A DNA stretch of 12,262 nt from Nanobdellota archaeon (GTDB lineage: Archaea > Nanobdellota > Nanobdellia > Woesearchaeales > GW2011-AR9). The position numbers were made by a program, and so were the translations under genes. How positions within the stretch are numbered: the stretch's first letter is position 1; each line of letters opens with the position of its first letter. The notes beneath the pieces are model-generated. The model was given only the letters and a program-made list of their open reading frames with translations, ran no database searches and had not been told where the DNA came from. Positions 6,097 through 12,261 of this stretch are shown piece by piece. The stretch lies in assembly GCA_030695605.1 (NCBI GenBank), contig JAUYQE010000013.1, forward strand, positions 1-12,262, given 5' to 3'.

Positions 6097-6600
6097 TTAT
6101 TTCAGCACCACGATATTCGTCATCCCCCGCCGTTTCCGCTCCAATACGCCTTTCCCTTCCATCTTGTCGAGAATCCGGCTGATTTTCACTTTGCTCCATC
6201 CCGTTTCCTTGATGAGATCGCTCTGGTACAGGGAACCTTGATTGAGTTTTATTTTGTTGTAGAGGTTGAGTTCCTCTTCACCCAGCTTGTTCAGGTCTGC
6301 CGGCCGTGCAGCAGCCTCTTTCTGTTCTTGCAACTCTTTCTTGATAGGAAGCAGCAGTAGGTACATCCCCACCCCCAACACTAAGAACGAGAGCACAAAG
6401 GCTGCCAGCATAAACCATGACGTATAGCTGTCATGAGCCGGGCATTCTTCCATGTCCAGCGTCGGCGATGCCTCGACAACGCTACATAAAAACGCTTCTT
6501 CTTTGTCCGTATTGATTTTCACGACGATTAAAACGAACAGAAGGATAATTGCAAAAGCAATCAGCAGCGAGCCGATGCTTTTATGGTTAGGGCTGCTCAT
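6097..6600 (-). CDS. Membrane-tethered winged-helix regulator
   Basis: 167-residue protein with two membrane segments (about 8-28 and 62-85), a roughly 33-residue loop between them, a charged linker (86-105) and a C-terminal MarR-like winged helix (105-167; LYQSDLIKETGWSKVKISRILDKMEGKGVLERKRRGMTN). The topology puts both ends inside and the loop outside. The loop carries C39, M50, E51, E52, C53 and H56, good candidate metal or thiol-sensing residues. The gene overlaps the end of copA by 14 bp, so the two are translationally linked. I infer a one-component sensor of extracellular copper or redox state acting on DNA from the membrane. Similar two-helix plus HTH proteins occur in archaea, but I know of no defined ligand. 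Confidence 0.82.
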   Translation of the reverse strand: MSSPNHKSIGSLLIAFAIILLFVLIVVKINTDKEEAFLCSVVEASPTLDMEECPAHDSYTSWFMLAAFVLSFLVLGVGMYLLLLPIKKELQEQKEAAARPADLNKLGEEELNLYNKIKLNQGSLYQSDLIKETGWSKVKISRILDKMEGKGVLERKRRGMTNIVVLK

Positions 6601-8812
6601 GGTTAAACCTCTTCGCTTTCTTCAGCTGCAAGGATTTCCGGCGCAAGAGCAAAGCATTCGTTACGACACTGACGGAACTGAGCGCCATGGCTGCTCCGGC
6701 CAGCATTGGGCTCAACAGCCAGCCGGTGAACGGATACAGCACGCCGGCAGCGATGGGGATCCCCAGCACGTTATAGATCAGTGCCCAGAACATGTTCTGC
6801 TTCACCTTGCTCATGGTCAACCGGCTTAACTTGATGGCCCGCGGAACATCCAGCAAACTATTCTTCATCAGCACAATATTGCCCGTTTCCATCGCGACAT
6901 CCGTCCCGGAGCCCATGGCAATGCCGATATCTGCTTGCGCTATCGCCGGTGCATCATTAATGCCATCGCCGACCATCGCCACTTTCCCTTTCCGCTGTAA
7001 TTCTTTCACGTACGATACTTTTTCTTCCGGCAATACTTCAGCAAAGAATTTTTCAATGCCTACTTTCTTGGCAATAGCCTGCGCCGTCCGCTTGTTGTCG
7101 CCGGTGATCATGTAGGTCGTGATGCCCATCTCTTTCAAGATGGAAACTGCCGCCGGCGAGTCCTCTTTGATTTCGTCAGCGACGGCAATGAGCCCCAGCA
7201 CTTTTTTCCCTGAAGCCAGCGTCATGACCGTCTTCCCCTCTTCTTCAAGGGATTCCAGTTTTGGCAGCAGAGCCGCCATAGAAATTTTCCGCTCTTTCAT
7301 CAGCTTCAAGTTGCCGAGATAGTATTCTGAAGCTCCAATCTTTCCTTTTACCCCCCGGCCCACTAAAGCTTGGAAGCCGGATACTTTCTTCAGGGGATGG
7401 CCCTTGGCTTTCTGCACGATGGCTTCCGCAAGAGGATGCTCAGAATTTTTCTCCAGGCTGCCCGCCAGCATCAGCACGTCTTTTTCCGTTACTCCTTTTA
7501 CCGGAACGATGTCCGTCACTTCCGGCTGGCCTTTGGTGATCGTTCCCGTCTTATCAAAGACGATAAAGCGCAACTTATGCGCCGCTTCCAGAATATCGCC
7601 CCCTTTGATGAGAATGCCATGCAGCGCTCCCTTACCGGTGCCGACCATGATCGATGTCGGTGTGGCTAACCCCAAAGCACAGGGGCAGGCGATGACCAGG
7701 ACGGCAACGGCGGCAATCAACGCGAATTCCAGTTCCTCCTGCATCACAAAGTACCAGATGAAAAAAGTAACAAGAGCCAGGCCGATAACGATGGGCACGA
7801 AATATGCTGAAACATTGTCCGCAAAGCGCTGGATGGGCGCTTTCCGCGATTGCGCATCTTCAATCAGCCGGACGATTCTTGCCAGCGTGGTTTCTGTGCC
7901 AACTTTAGTGGCTTTAAAACGGAAAGCACCCTGCTTGTTTATCGTCGAGCCGATAACCGCATCGCCTTTTTTCTTTTCCACGGGCATGCTTTCTCCCGTG
8001 ACTAAACTCTCATCGACGGCGGAATGGCCTTCGACGAGAATCCCGTCGACGGGAATTTTTTCGCCGGGTTTCACGATAACAATATCACTAACGATCACCT
8101 GTTCAATGGGGATCTGCAGCTCTTTGCCCTGGCGGATGACCGTAGCCGTCTTGGCGCCCAGCTTCACCAGTTTCGCGATGGCCTGGCTGGTCTTGCCTTT
8201 CGCCACGGCTTCCAGGTATTTCCCCAGCAAGACTAAGGTGATGAGAATGGCGGAGATCTCAAAATACTGGTGCGCTTCCGCGCTAAAGAGCAGGGCATAC
8301 ACCGAGTAAAAATAGGCGGCACTGGTGCCAATCGCAATCAAGGAATCCATATTGGCGGATTTATTTTTCAGCGCCGCCCACGTTCCTCGATAGAAGGGCC
8401 AGCCGATGTAGAATTGGACGGGAGTCGCCAGAATCCAGAGAATATATTCCCGATATGGCAGGAACGTAAAAAACATGCTAATGAGAAGGGCCGGGAAAGA
8501 AAGAACGGAACTGATGAGAACTTTCCTCTTTAATGCCTGGATTTCCTGCTGCCGCAATTTTTCCTCGCGGGCATAGCTCTCTTCTTTGAGGATCTCTGCA
8601 CCATAGCCTTTCTTTTTCACGGCCTCAACAAGCATCGCTTCCTGGACGTGAGCGGGATCAAAAGTAACGGTTCCTTTTTCCGTCGAATAATTCACCACCG
8701 CAGACGTGACGCCCGGAACTTTCTGCAAGGCTTTGGTCAATATCGTACTACAACTGGCACAATGCATGCCAGAAATTTTCAGTGTGGTTCTCTCAACTTT
8801 TTTGGTTGCCAT
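6587..8812 (-). CDS. copA: Cu+-exporting P1B-1 type ATPase
   Basis: 741-residue P-type ATPase that pumps cytosolic Cu+ out of the cell. There is one N-terminal HMA domain with MHCASC (16-21; C18, C21), then eight membrane helices. Landmarks are TGES (272-275, actuator), CPC (376-378, transport site), DKTGT with D420 as the phosphorylated aspartate, HP (459-460), and GDGINDAP (615-622). The copper-type P1B-1 signatures are present in the last two helices: Y680-N681 and M709-x-x-S712-S713. All catalytic residues are intact and the length is normal. The start ATG follows a G-rich stretch at the end of the methyltransferase gene, whose stop lies seven bases before it. It is the central gene of the operon led by the ArsR-type repressor. 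Confidence 0.97.
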   Translation of the reverse strand: MATKKVERTTLKISGMHCASCSTILTKALQKVPGVTSAVVNYSTEKGTVTFDPAHVQEAMLVEAVKKKGYGAEILKEESYAREEKLRQQEIQALKRKVLISSVLSFPALLISMFFTFLPYREYILWILATPVQFYIGWPFYRGTWAALKNKSANMDSLIAIGTSAAYFYSVYALLFSAEAHQYFEISAILITLVLLGKYLEAVAKGKTSQAIAKLVKLGAKTATVIRQGKELQIPIEQVIVSDIVIVKPGEKIPVDGILVEGHSAVDESLVTGESMPVEKKKGDAVIGSTINKQGAFRFKATKVGTETTLARIVRLIEDAQSRKAPIQRFADNVSAYFVPIVIGLALVTFFIWYFVMQEELEFALIAAVAVLVIACPCALGLATPTSIMVGTGKGALHGILIKGGDILEAAHKLRFIVFDKTGTITKGQPEVTDIVPVKGVTEKDVLMLAGSLEKNSEHPLAEAIVQKAKGHPLKKVSGFQALVGRGVKGKIGASEYYLGNLKLMKERKISMAALLPKLESLEEEGKTVMTLASGKKVLGLIAVADEIKEDSPAAVSILKEMGITTYMITGDNKRTAQAIAKKVGIEKFFAEVLPEEKVSYVKELQRKGKVAMVGDGINDAPAIAQADIGIAMGSGTDVAMETGNIVLMKNSLLDVPRAIKLSRLTMSKVKQNMFWALIYNVLGIPIAAGVLYPFTGWLLSPMLAGAAMALSSVSVVTNALLLRRKSLQLKKAKRFNHEQP

Positions 8813-8819
8813 GTTGACT

Positions 8820-9467
8820 TTACCCCCCCATTTTCACTCCCTGCGTCAGCACTGCAAACAGAAAGCTCCGCTGCTGCATAATGTGCTGCAATCCGGCTTC
8901 TTGGAAAAGTGTCCGCATCTCTTTCCGGCTATTTATCTTGACGCAGCCCGGCTCCAGCTTCTGAAAAAGCCAGTGAAGAGGCCGCAGAAAGAAGTTAATA
9001 TCGACAATAAGAACTTTTCCCTGTTTTTTGGCGACCCGTTTCATCTCCGCTAAGGCTTTTCTTTGGTTGGCATAATGATGGAAAGCTTCCGTTGAGACCA
9101 CATAATCAAAATGATTGTCCTTAAAAGGCAGCCGGTGAACATCCGCTTTTTGCAGATGCACAATCTTCCCCAGCTTCCGCGAAGCGGCAGCGAGCATCTG
9201 AGAGGAAATATCAGCTCCATAGAGGGTAGATCCTTTCTTTTCGTCCGATACTCTTTCCTGCAATTCCCGCAGGAACCCTCCTGTTCCACAGCTCACGTCC
9301 AGAACCTTCCCTGATTTCGTTATCTGCTGGAGTGCCGGCTGGTAGAATCCCCGCATCCAGAATTGGAAGAGCGGCCGGTCGTACGATTTTGCCCAGCGGT
9401 CAAAGAAGGTTTCGTTCTCTCGCAAATTATTTTCAGAATTTCCTTTCTTAGCCATTTTCTCGACCAT
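8820..9467 (-). CDS. Class I SAM-dependent methyltransferase
   Basis: 215-residue methyltransferase of the UbiE/Methyltransf_11 type. Motif I is VLDVSCGTGG (55-64), the acidic residue for SAM binding is in GADIS (84-88), and later strands are visible at DYVVSTEAFHH (121-131) and GKVLIVD (150-156). No arsenite-methyltransferase cysteine set is seen; there are only C60 and C175. The start at 9467 overlaps the arsR stop by one base (TGATG) and has GGAGAG as SD, so it is translated with the repressor. It sits between arsR and copA, which is curious because no methylation step is known in copper export. The substrate may be a quinone, a lipid or a small thiol; I cannot tell. The enzyme fold is certain and its role is open. 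Confidence 0.88.
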   Translation of the reverse strand: MVEKMAKKGNSENNLRENETFFDRWAKSYDRPLFQFWMRGFYQPALQQITKSGKVLDVSCGTGGFLRELQERVSDEKKGSTLYGADISSQMLAAASRKLGKIVHLQKADVHRLPFKDNHFDYVVSTEAFHHYANQRKALAEMKRVAKKQGKVLIVDINFFLRPLHWLFQKLEPGCVKINSRKEMRTLFQEAGLQHIMQQRSFLFAVLTQGVKMGG

Positions 9468-9775
9468 CAGCGCTCTCCGTGCAGGACATGCACACAATAC
9501 TGCTCCATATGCTTGTCAATCAAAGCCATAATCGTCGTGATGGACTCCTGATTGACCCGATAATAACGATGCTTCCCCCGCTGCTCGGCAAAGACCATGC
9601 CGCAGCGCTCTAAACGCTTGAGGTTGTGCGACACCATAGTCTGCTCAAAGCCCGTAGACATGCAGATTTCCGTCACATTCTTCTGGCCATGCCGCAGCAT
9701 ATTAATGATGTGCAGCCGGTTGGGGTTCGCCAGAGAGCCGAAGAACAGCTTATAGGTTTCGTTAGCATGCTTCAT
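9467..9775 (-). CDS. ArsR/SmtB-family metal-responsive repressor
   Basis: 102-residue winged-helix protein of ArsR type. The fold starts with FFGSLANPNRLHIINML, the recognition helix lies in FEQTMVSHNLKRLERCG (43-59), and the wing is RGKHRYYRV (66-74). Potential metal ligands are C38 in the helix before recognition, C58, and a C-terminal cluster H88, C94, H96 and H99 on the dimer helix. As first gene of the copper cluster it probably represses the operon until Cu+ (or another thiophilic metal) binds. A TATA box centred 27 bp before the ATG, without SD, indicates a leaderless transcript, and inverted repeats lie between TATA and ATG, which is where such repressors bind. Which metal is sensed is inferred from copA, not from the sequence alone. 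Confidence 0.9.
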   Translation of the reverse strand: MKHANETYKLFFGSLANPNRLHIINMLRHGQKNVTEICMSTGFEQTMVSHNLKRLERCGMVFAEQRGKHRYYRVNQESITTIMALIDKHMEQYCVHVLHGER

Positions 9776-9777
9776 TG

Positions 9778-9806
9778 CATGATTAAAATATCATGTGATA
9801 TATAAA
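9778..9806 (-). promoter_or_regulatory. TATA box and ArsR operator of the copper operon
   Basis: TTTATATA (9799-9806, minus strand) is centred about 27 bp before the arsR ATG. Downstream, CATGAT (9778-9783) and ATCATG (9790-9795) are inverted around six bases. A second overlapping dyad, ATATCA (9788-9793)/TGATAT (9796-9801), reaches into the TATA box. Both cover the expected transcription start, so bound repressor would block polymerase or TBP/TFB. Autoregulation is inferred. Confidence 0.6.
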
Positions 9807-9826
9807 TCTTGTGAATGGAAGAGATG

Positions 9827-9849
9827 CTCCCTGACCGAGGGGAGTTTTT
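9827..9849 (+). terminator. Hairpin plus T5, plus-strand terminator-like
   Basis: CTCCC (9827-9831) pairs with GGGAG (9840-9844) and is followed by TTTTT (9845-9849). The signal points along the plus strand although no plus-strand gene ends here. It may stop antisense transcription coming from the copper-operon promoter region, or it may have arisen by chance. Confidence 0.35.
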
Positions 9850-9869
9850 CTACAGAGCCGCATCTTTAG

Positions 9870-9875
9870 AAAAAA
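9870..9875 (-). terminator. T-run terminator after the surface-protein genes
   Basis: T6 on the minus strand lies 16 bases after the stop of the 9892-10500 gene, in an A/T-rich context and without a hairpin. This is a typical archaeal end signal, separating this unit from the arsR promoter. Confidence 0.4.
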
Positions 9876-9891
9876 TTTGATGTGAATCTCA

Positions 9892-10500
9892 CTATCTTCT
9901 CTGCAAAGCAAAGCGATACCCAATCACAAAAGCGAGAGCCAGCGCGAGCAGCAGCGTCACGGCCAGGAGCGCCATGATAACAGGAGTCGGGAAAGGCTTC
10001 GCTTCTCGGGGAGAAACGGCTTCGGACCCCGCTTCCATGACGGGCTTCTGAACGAGCAGGGGAATAATAGCCCGCACGCCACCGCTCATCTGCACCATTT
10101 TGCCTTCTTCAGGAGGAATCTCGCGGAAAGCAATACTCACCCGGTGAGCCCCTTCAGAGAATGATTCCGGGAGAGAGATGCGGAGCGGAACTTTCACGTC
10201 TTTAGTGCCAAAAGGGACAAGATAATCGAGAGTAGTATCCAGCAAGGTGACAAACTCTGCTCCCTCAACCACACTGGCCCGAAGAAGAATATCTTCCCCG
10301 CCCACCATATTCTGCAATTCTAAGACCAAATCAGACGTTCCGCCCGGAGCCAGCACTAACGGCTTAGTGTCCCAATACGGCGTGGTTACCCCAAAAGCGC
10401 TTACAAAAGGAAGAGCAAAGAAAGTAAATACTACACACAGGAAGAAGAACTTCTTTATAGCCCCGGTCCTTTTTTTGTTTCTATTTTTGTTTTCTGTCAT
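9892..10500 (-). CDS. Surface protein with signal peptide and C-terminal anchor
   Basis: 202-residue protein. A basic N-terminus and hydrophobic stretch (about 17-33) end in VSA-FG, a plausible signal-peptidase site near residue 35. Residues about 38-150 are predicted β-sheet (FGVTTPYWDTKPLVLAPGG, then LELQNMVGGEDILLRASV), reminiscent of Ig-like domains in archaeal surface proteins. A membrane helix (about 172-196) with an Arg-rich end anchors it, leaving the main part outside. It has no N-glycosylation sequon, unlike the protein encoded just upstream. The two genes are 16 bp apart and surely cotranscribed, suggesting joint work in the cell envelope, for example as binding partner or assembly factor. 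I do not recognise a named family. No clear SD precedes the ATG. Confidence 0.75.
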   Translation of the reverse strand: MTENKNRNKKRTGAIKKFFFLCVVFTFFALPFVSAFGVTTPYWDTKPLVLAPGGTSDLVLELQNMVGGEDILLRASVVEGAEFVTLLDTTLDYLVPFGTKDVKVPLRISLPESFSEGAHRVSIAFREIPPEEGKMVQMSGGVRAIIPLLVQKPVMEAGSEAVSPREAKPFPTPVIMALLAVTLLLALALAFVIGYRFALQRR

Positions 10501-10516
10501 ATTCTGTTTTCTACTG

Positions 10517-11488
10517 TTAGCTAATCTCCACTACCCAGGCGGAAGTGGCACTGCCGGTTGTATCATAGACCTGCCGCGCTATTTCCGTCGGTACCGTTCG
10601 CAAGCAGAAGAAAATATCTTCCTGCCCGCTAGTTTGATTATGCTGATTTATGGTATTATTCCCCCGGGTGAGATTGGCACTACTTATGGACTGCGCAGTA
10701 TTATTGGACATGAGCGTTCCATTGCACTCCAGACAAGCTACTCCCGTGCAGGATGGCGTTCCATTCACGGGTGAAACGCTAAAGTTCTGAGCGTTAATGA
10801 AATCGGTAAGCGTAGAAAGGCCTTGGAGATTATAGCCCGTTGTTAAAAAGCCAGCGGCAGCAATATTTTTATTCCCGGTATTGTTGACGGTAATAGGATC
10901 ATTGTTTGATGTCTGATTCGTGAAGCCAGCAGGCAGTGTGGCCCACGTTAAAGCGGTTGGCGAGAGGGCCATGGCAGCCGTTTCCTGAAGCTCAAAAGTC
11001 CTGCTGGCATTTTCGGCACGCTGACCGGCCGTATCATTCAGAGAAGCATTGACGGTCCAGGGGCCTGCTCCGTCAAAATACCACACATAGACCGAGCAGC
11101 TATAATTAATCGCCGTCGCGCTGATCAGCGCTAAAGGATGGCAGCTCAAATTTACCCTATCCGTCTCACCCGTTCTCATAATGCGTAGTTGGGCAGAATT
11201 ATTGTTGATGTCCGCCGCACCATCAGCGTCAGAAGCCGTAAAAGAGAAGTTGACTAAAGTCGTGCTGGCTTCAGTGATGCTTTGTGGGGTAACGTTGGAA
11301 ACAAAGAAAATAACCGGAGGCGCATTAATCCGAATAGAAAGGTTAGCCTGCCGGGAAGTGACTTGCCCCGTAAGGGGATTCGTCGCGTAAGAAACCCCTA
11401 AGACGAGAATGGGAATAAGAAGTAACACCACAAGAAGGAGAATTGCCGTCGAAGACCAGTCTTCCCCTCTTACCCCTCTTTTCTTCAT
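10517..11488 (-). CDS. N-terminally anchored, sequon-rich surface glycoprotein
   Basis: 323-residue protein with a short positive N-terminus (MKKRGVRGEDW), a membrane helix (about 13-33) and a long external part. The external part has a first β-domain (about 56-165, with SDADGAADI-like Ig/cadherin features), then a second one (about 170-323) that starts ALSPTALTWATLPAG and ends WVVEIS. I count 18 N-x-S/T sequons in about 290 residues, so it is very likely heavily N-glycosylated. Cysteines come in apparent pairs, including PSCTGVACLEC. The domain-two style is common in surface proteins of DPANN archaea. An upstream in-frame start exists at 11578, but the ATG at 11488 has an SD (AGGTGA) and begins directly before the membrane helix. 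The function could be S-layer-like or adhesive; this is inference. Confidence 0.78.
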   Translation of the reverse strand: MKKRGVRGEDWSSTAILLLVVLLLIPILVLGVSYATNPLTGQVTSRQANLSIRINAPPVIFFVSNVTPQSITEASTTLVNFSFTASDADGAADINNNSAQLRIMRTGETDRVNLSCHPLALISATAINYSCSVYVWYFDGAGPWTVNASLNDTAGQRAENASRTFELQETAAMALSPTALTWATLPAGFTNQTSNNDPITVNNTGNKNIAAAGFLTTGYNLQGLSTLTDFINAQNFSVSPVNGTPSCTGVACLECNGTLMSNNTAQSISSANLTRGNNTINQHNQTSGQEDIFFCLRTVPTEIARQVYDTTGSATSAWVVEIS

Positions 11489-11578
11489 CACATCACCTTT
11501 ATTTGCGTTATAGTAATGGAATAAATTAGTATTAAAAGTTATCCCATAATCATTATGTGAACTAAAGAATACTATCAT

Positions 11579-11590
11579 ACATTTAAATGT
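11579..11590 (-). promoter_or_regulatory. Possible TATA palindrome upstream of the glycoprotein gene
   Basis: ACATTTAAATGT is a perfect 12-bp palindrome about 90 bp before the ATG at 11488. The 13-mer ATTTAAATGTTTG found at 11581-11593 recurs at 3791-3803, upstream of the dsbA-like gene. On the minus strand both read CAAACATTTAAAT, a plausible BRE plus TATA core, leaving an SD-containing leader. Confidence 0.35.
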
Positions 11591-11641
11591 TTGCTTTCAT
11601 CGGAAGATAGCAAAAACAACAGTAAAATACCGAGAGAGGAG

Positions 11642-11656
11642 AAAAAACTACAAAAA
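11642..11656 (-). terminator. T-run terminator of the Cys-rich protein gene
   Basis: T5 and T6 runs (minus strand) within 22 bases after the TGA at 11663-11665. No hairpin is needed in archaea. Confidence 0.45.
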
Positions 11657-11662
11657 TGCGTA

Positions 11663-11926
11663 TCACACGATGCGAATAGAAACAGAAGCTGGACCTTCCA
11701 CGCCGCATTCACGATACAGGCACTCTTCAAGGCAGGCATTATTTTCAGTGCAAGAATTAATACATTCTTTCACGCAGCTATCTGACGAATCCTGAGAAGC
11801 TCCGTTTGAAGTTGGCGTTTCAGTAGTTGCCGCACCAGTTGCTGCCTCAGACCGCAGATAAACGCTGATGGAAATAACTACCAGAAGAACAAAAATGAGA
11901 GCACTGACAAGGATCATCCAACGCAT
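11663..11926 (-). CDS. Small membrane-anchored six-cysteine protein (87 aa)
   Basis: 87-residue protein: one N-terminal membrane helix (about 3-24), a Thr/Ser/Ala/Gly-rich linker (27-48) and a compact Cys-rich end. The six cysteines are C51, C55, C59, C65, C69 and C74, spaced x3, x3, x5, x3 and x4. Such CxxxC repeats fit two short helices held by disulfides, or a metal site, on the outside of the cell. The start at 11926 follows GAGAGG; an in-frame GTG at 11959 is possible but would add a charged stretch in front of the helix. An unused-looking GAGGTGAG lies further upstream. It stands alone between its own promoter and a T-run. No named family is recognised. Disulfide formation could depend on the DsbA-like protein in this window; this is inference. 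Confidence 0.68.
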   Translation of the reverse strand: MRWMILVSALIFVLLVVISISVYLRSEAATGAATTETPTSNGASQDSSDSCVKECINSCTENNACLEECLYRECGVEGPASVSIRIV

Positions 11927-12016
11927 ATTTCTCTGCCTCTCAAGAGAAGAGAAGCGCACGGAAGTGGTAGGCGTGCACTCACCTCTTTTTTTTTCTTTTT
12001 TGTTACTAAACTACAT

Positions 12017-12053
12017 TAATACTATTCTAGTATTACTGTTTTAATATATAAGT
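12017..12053 (-). promoter_or_regulatory. Promoter of the Cys-rich gene with inverted repeat
   Basis: A minus-strand TATA element, TTATATATTAAAA, lies at about 12041-12053. TAATACTA (12017-12024) and TAGTATTA (12028-12035) form a perfect 8-bp inverted repeat with a 3-base spacer. This repeat lies between the TATA box and the expected start near 12021, where a repressor could act. The leader would be about 95 bases. Confidence 0.4.
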
Positions 12054-12096
12054 CTTGTTGAGTATTCCGGAGTGATGCTTTGTGAAACGAGATGAA

Positions 12097-12205
12097 ATAA
12101 GGGGTTGCGACCCCTTATGAACCCCTTCCGCTTCGTTCCTCGTCAAGTCCTTCGGACATTGCCGTATCTCACGAAGCGGTGAACCCCGCCAGCCTTTGCT
12201 GGCGG
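12097..12205. repeat. Nested hairpins at the 3' end of a transposase (REP/IS200-like end)
   Basis: Three strong palindromes are packed together. ATAAGGGGT/ACCCCTTAT (12097-12105/12110-12118) has a TGCG loop. CCGCTTCGT/ACGAAGCGG (12128-12136/12171-12179) encloses a small GTCC-TTC-GGAC hairpin (12147-12157). CCGCCAGC/GCTGGCGG (12186-12193/12198-12205) has a CTTT loop. The octamer TGAACCCC recurs at 12118-12125 and 12180-12187. Imperfect DNA hairpins at ends are what IS200/IS605 and REP-associated (RAYT) transposases recognise, and such a transposase gene ends within this block. Confidence 0.6.
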
Positions 12206-12261
12206 TCGTCAACCACTTTGATGTTATGGTGCTCTTCTTGGCTTCTGATGTATGCTTTGGA
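12169..12261 (-). CDS. C-terminal fragment of a Y1 (IS200-like/RAYT) transposase
   Basis: Thirty codons before a TGA are visible; the rest lies beyond the right edge. The first visible residues, AYIRSQEEHH, match the conserved C-terminal helix of REP-associated tyrosine transposases (family pattern YIxxQEEHH followed by a Phe-Gln-Glu-Glu stretch). After this motif the reading leaves the family pattern, and the tail RQQRLAGFTAS is encoded by the hairpin sequences themselves. The catalytic HUH and Tyr motifs would be upstream and cannot be seen. The enzyme would nick and join single-stranded DNA at hairpins. The identification rests on one short motif plus the palindromes, so it is moderately sure. 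The altered tail suggests decay, or natural overlap of the gene with its element's end. Confidence 0.6.
   Translation of the reverse strand, partial: SKAYIRSQEEHHNIKVVDDRQQRLAGFTAS

Noticed and set aside
7404..8309. 301-codon plus-strand open frame opposite copA
   Set aside because: It lies wholly antisense to a fully conserved ATPase, has a low-information Ser/Thr/Pro/Ala-rich translation without domain features, and has no SD or promoter. It is a composition shadow of copA.
10247..10774. 175-codon plus-strand frame across the two surface-protein genes
   Set aside because: It is antisense to two better-supported genes, has no start signals, and its hydrophobic stretch merely mirrors the signal-peptide region.
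11489..11578. Longer start for the glycoprotein gene at 11578
   Set aside because: It would put 30 mostly polar residues before a clean N-terminal anchor, while the ATG at 11488 has an SD and a normal charged start.
12097..12205. CRISPR array or rho-independent terminator interpretation of the hairpin block
   Set aside because: The palindromes differ in sequence and have no regular repeat-spacer pattern, and no long T-run follows on either strand. A transposase motif at the block's edge explains it better.
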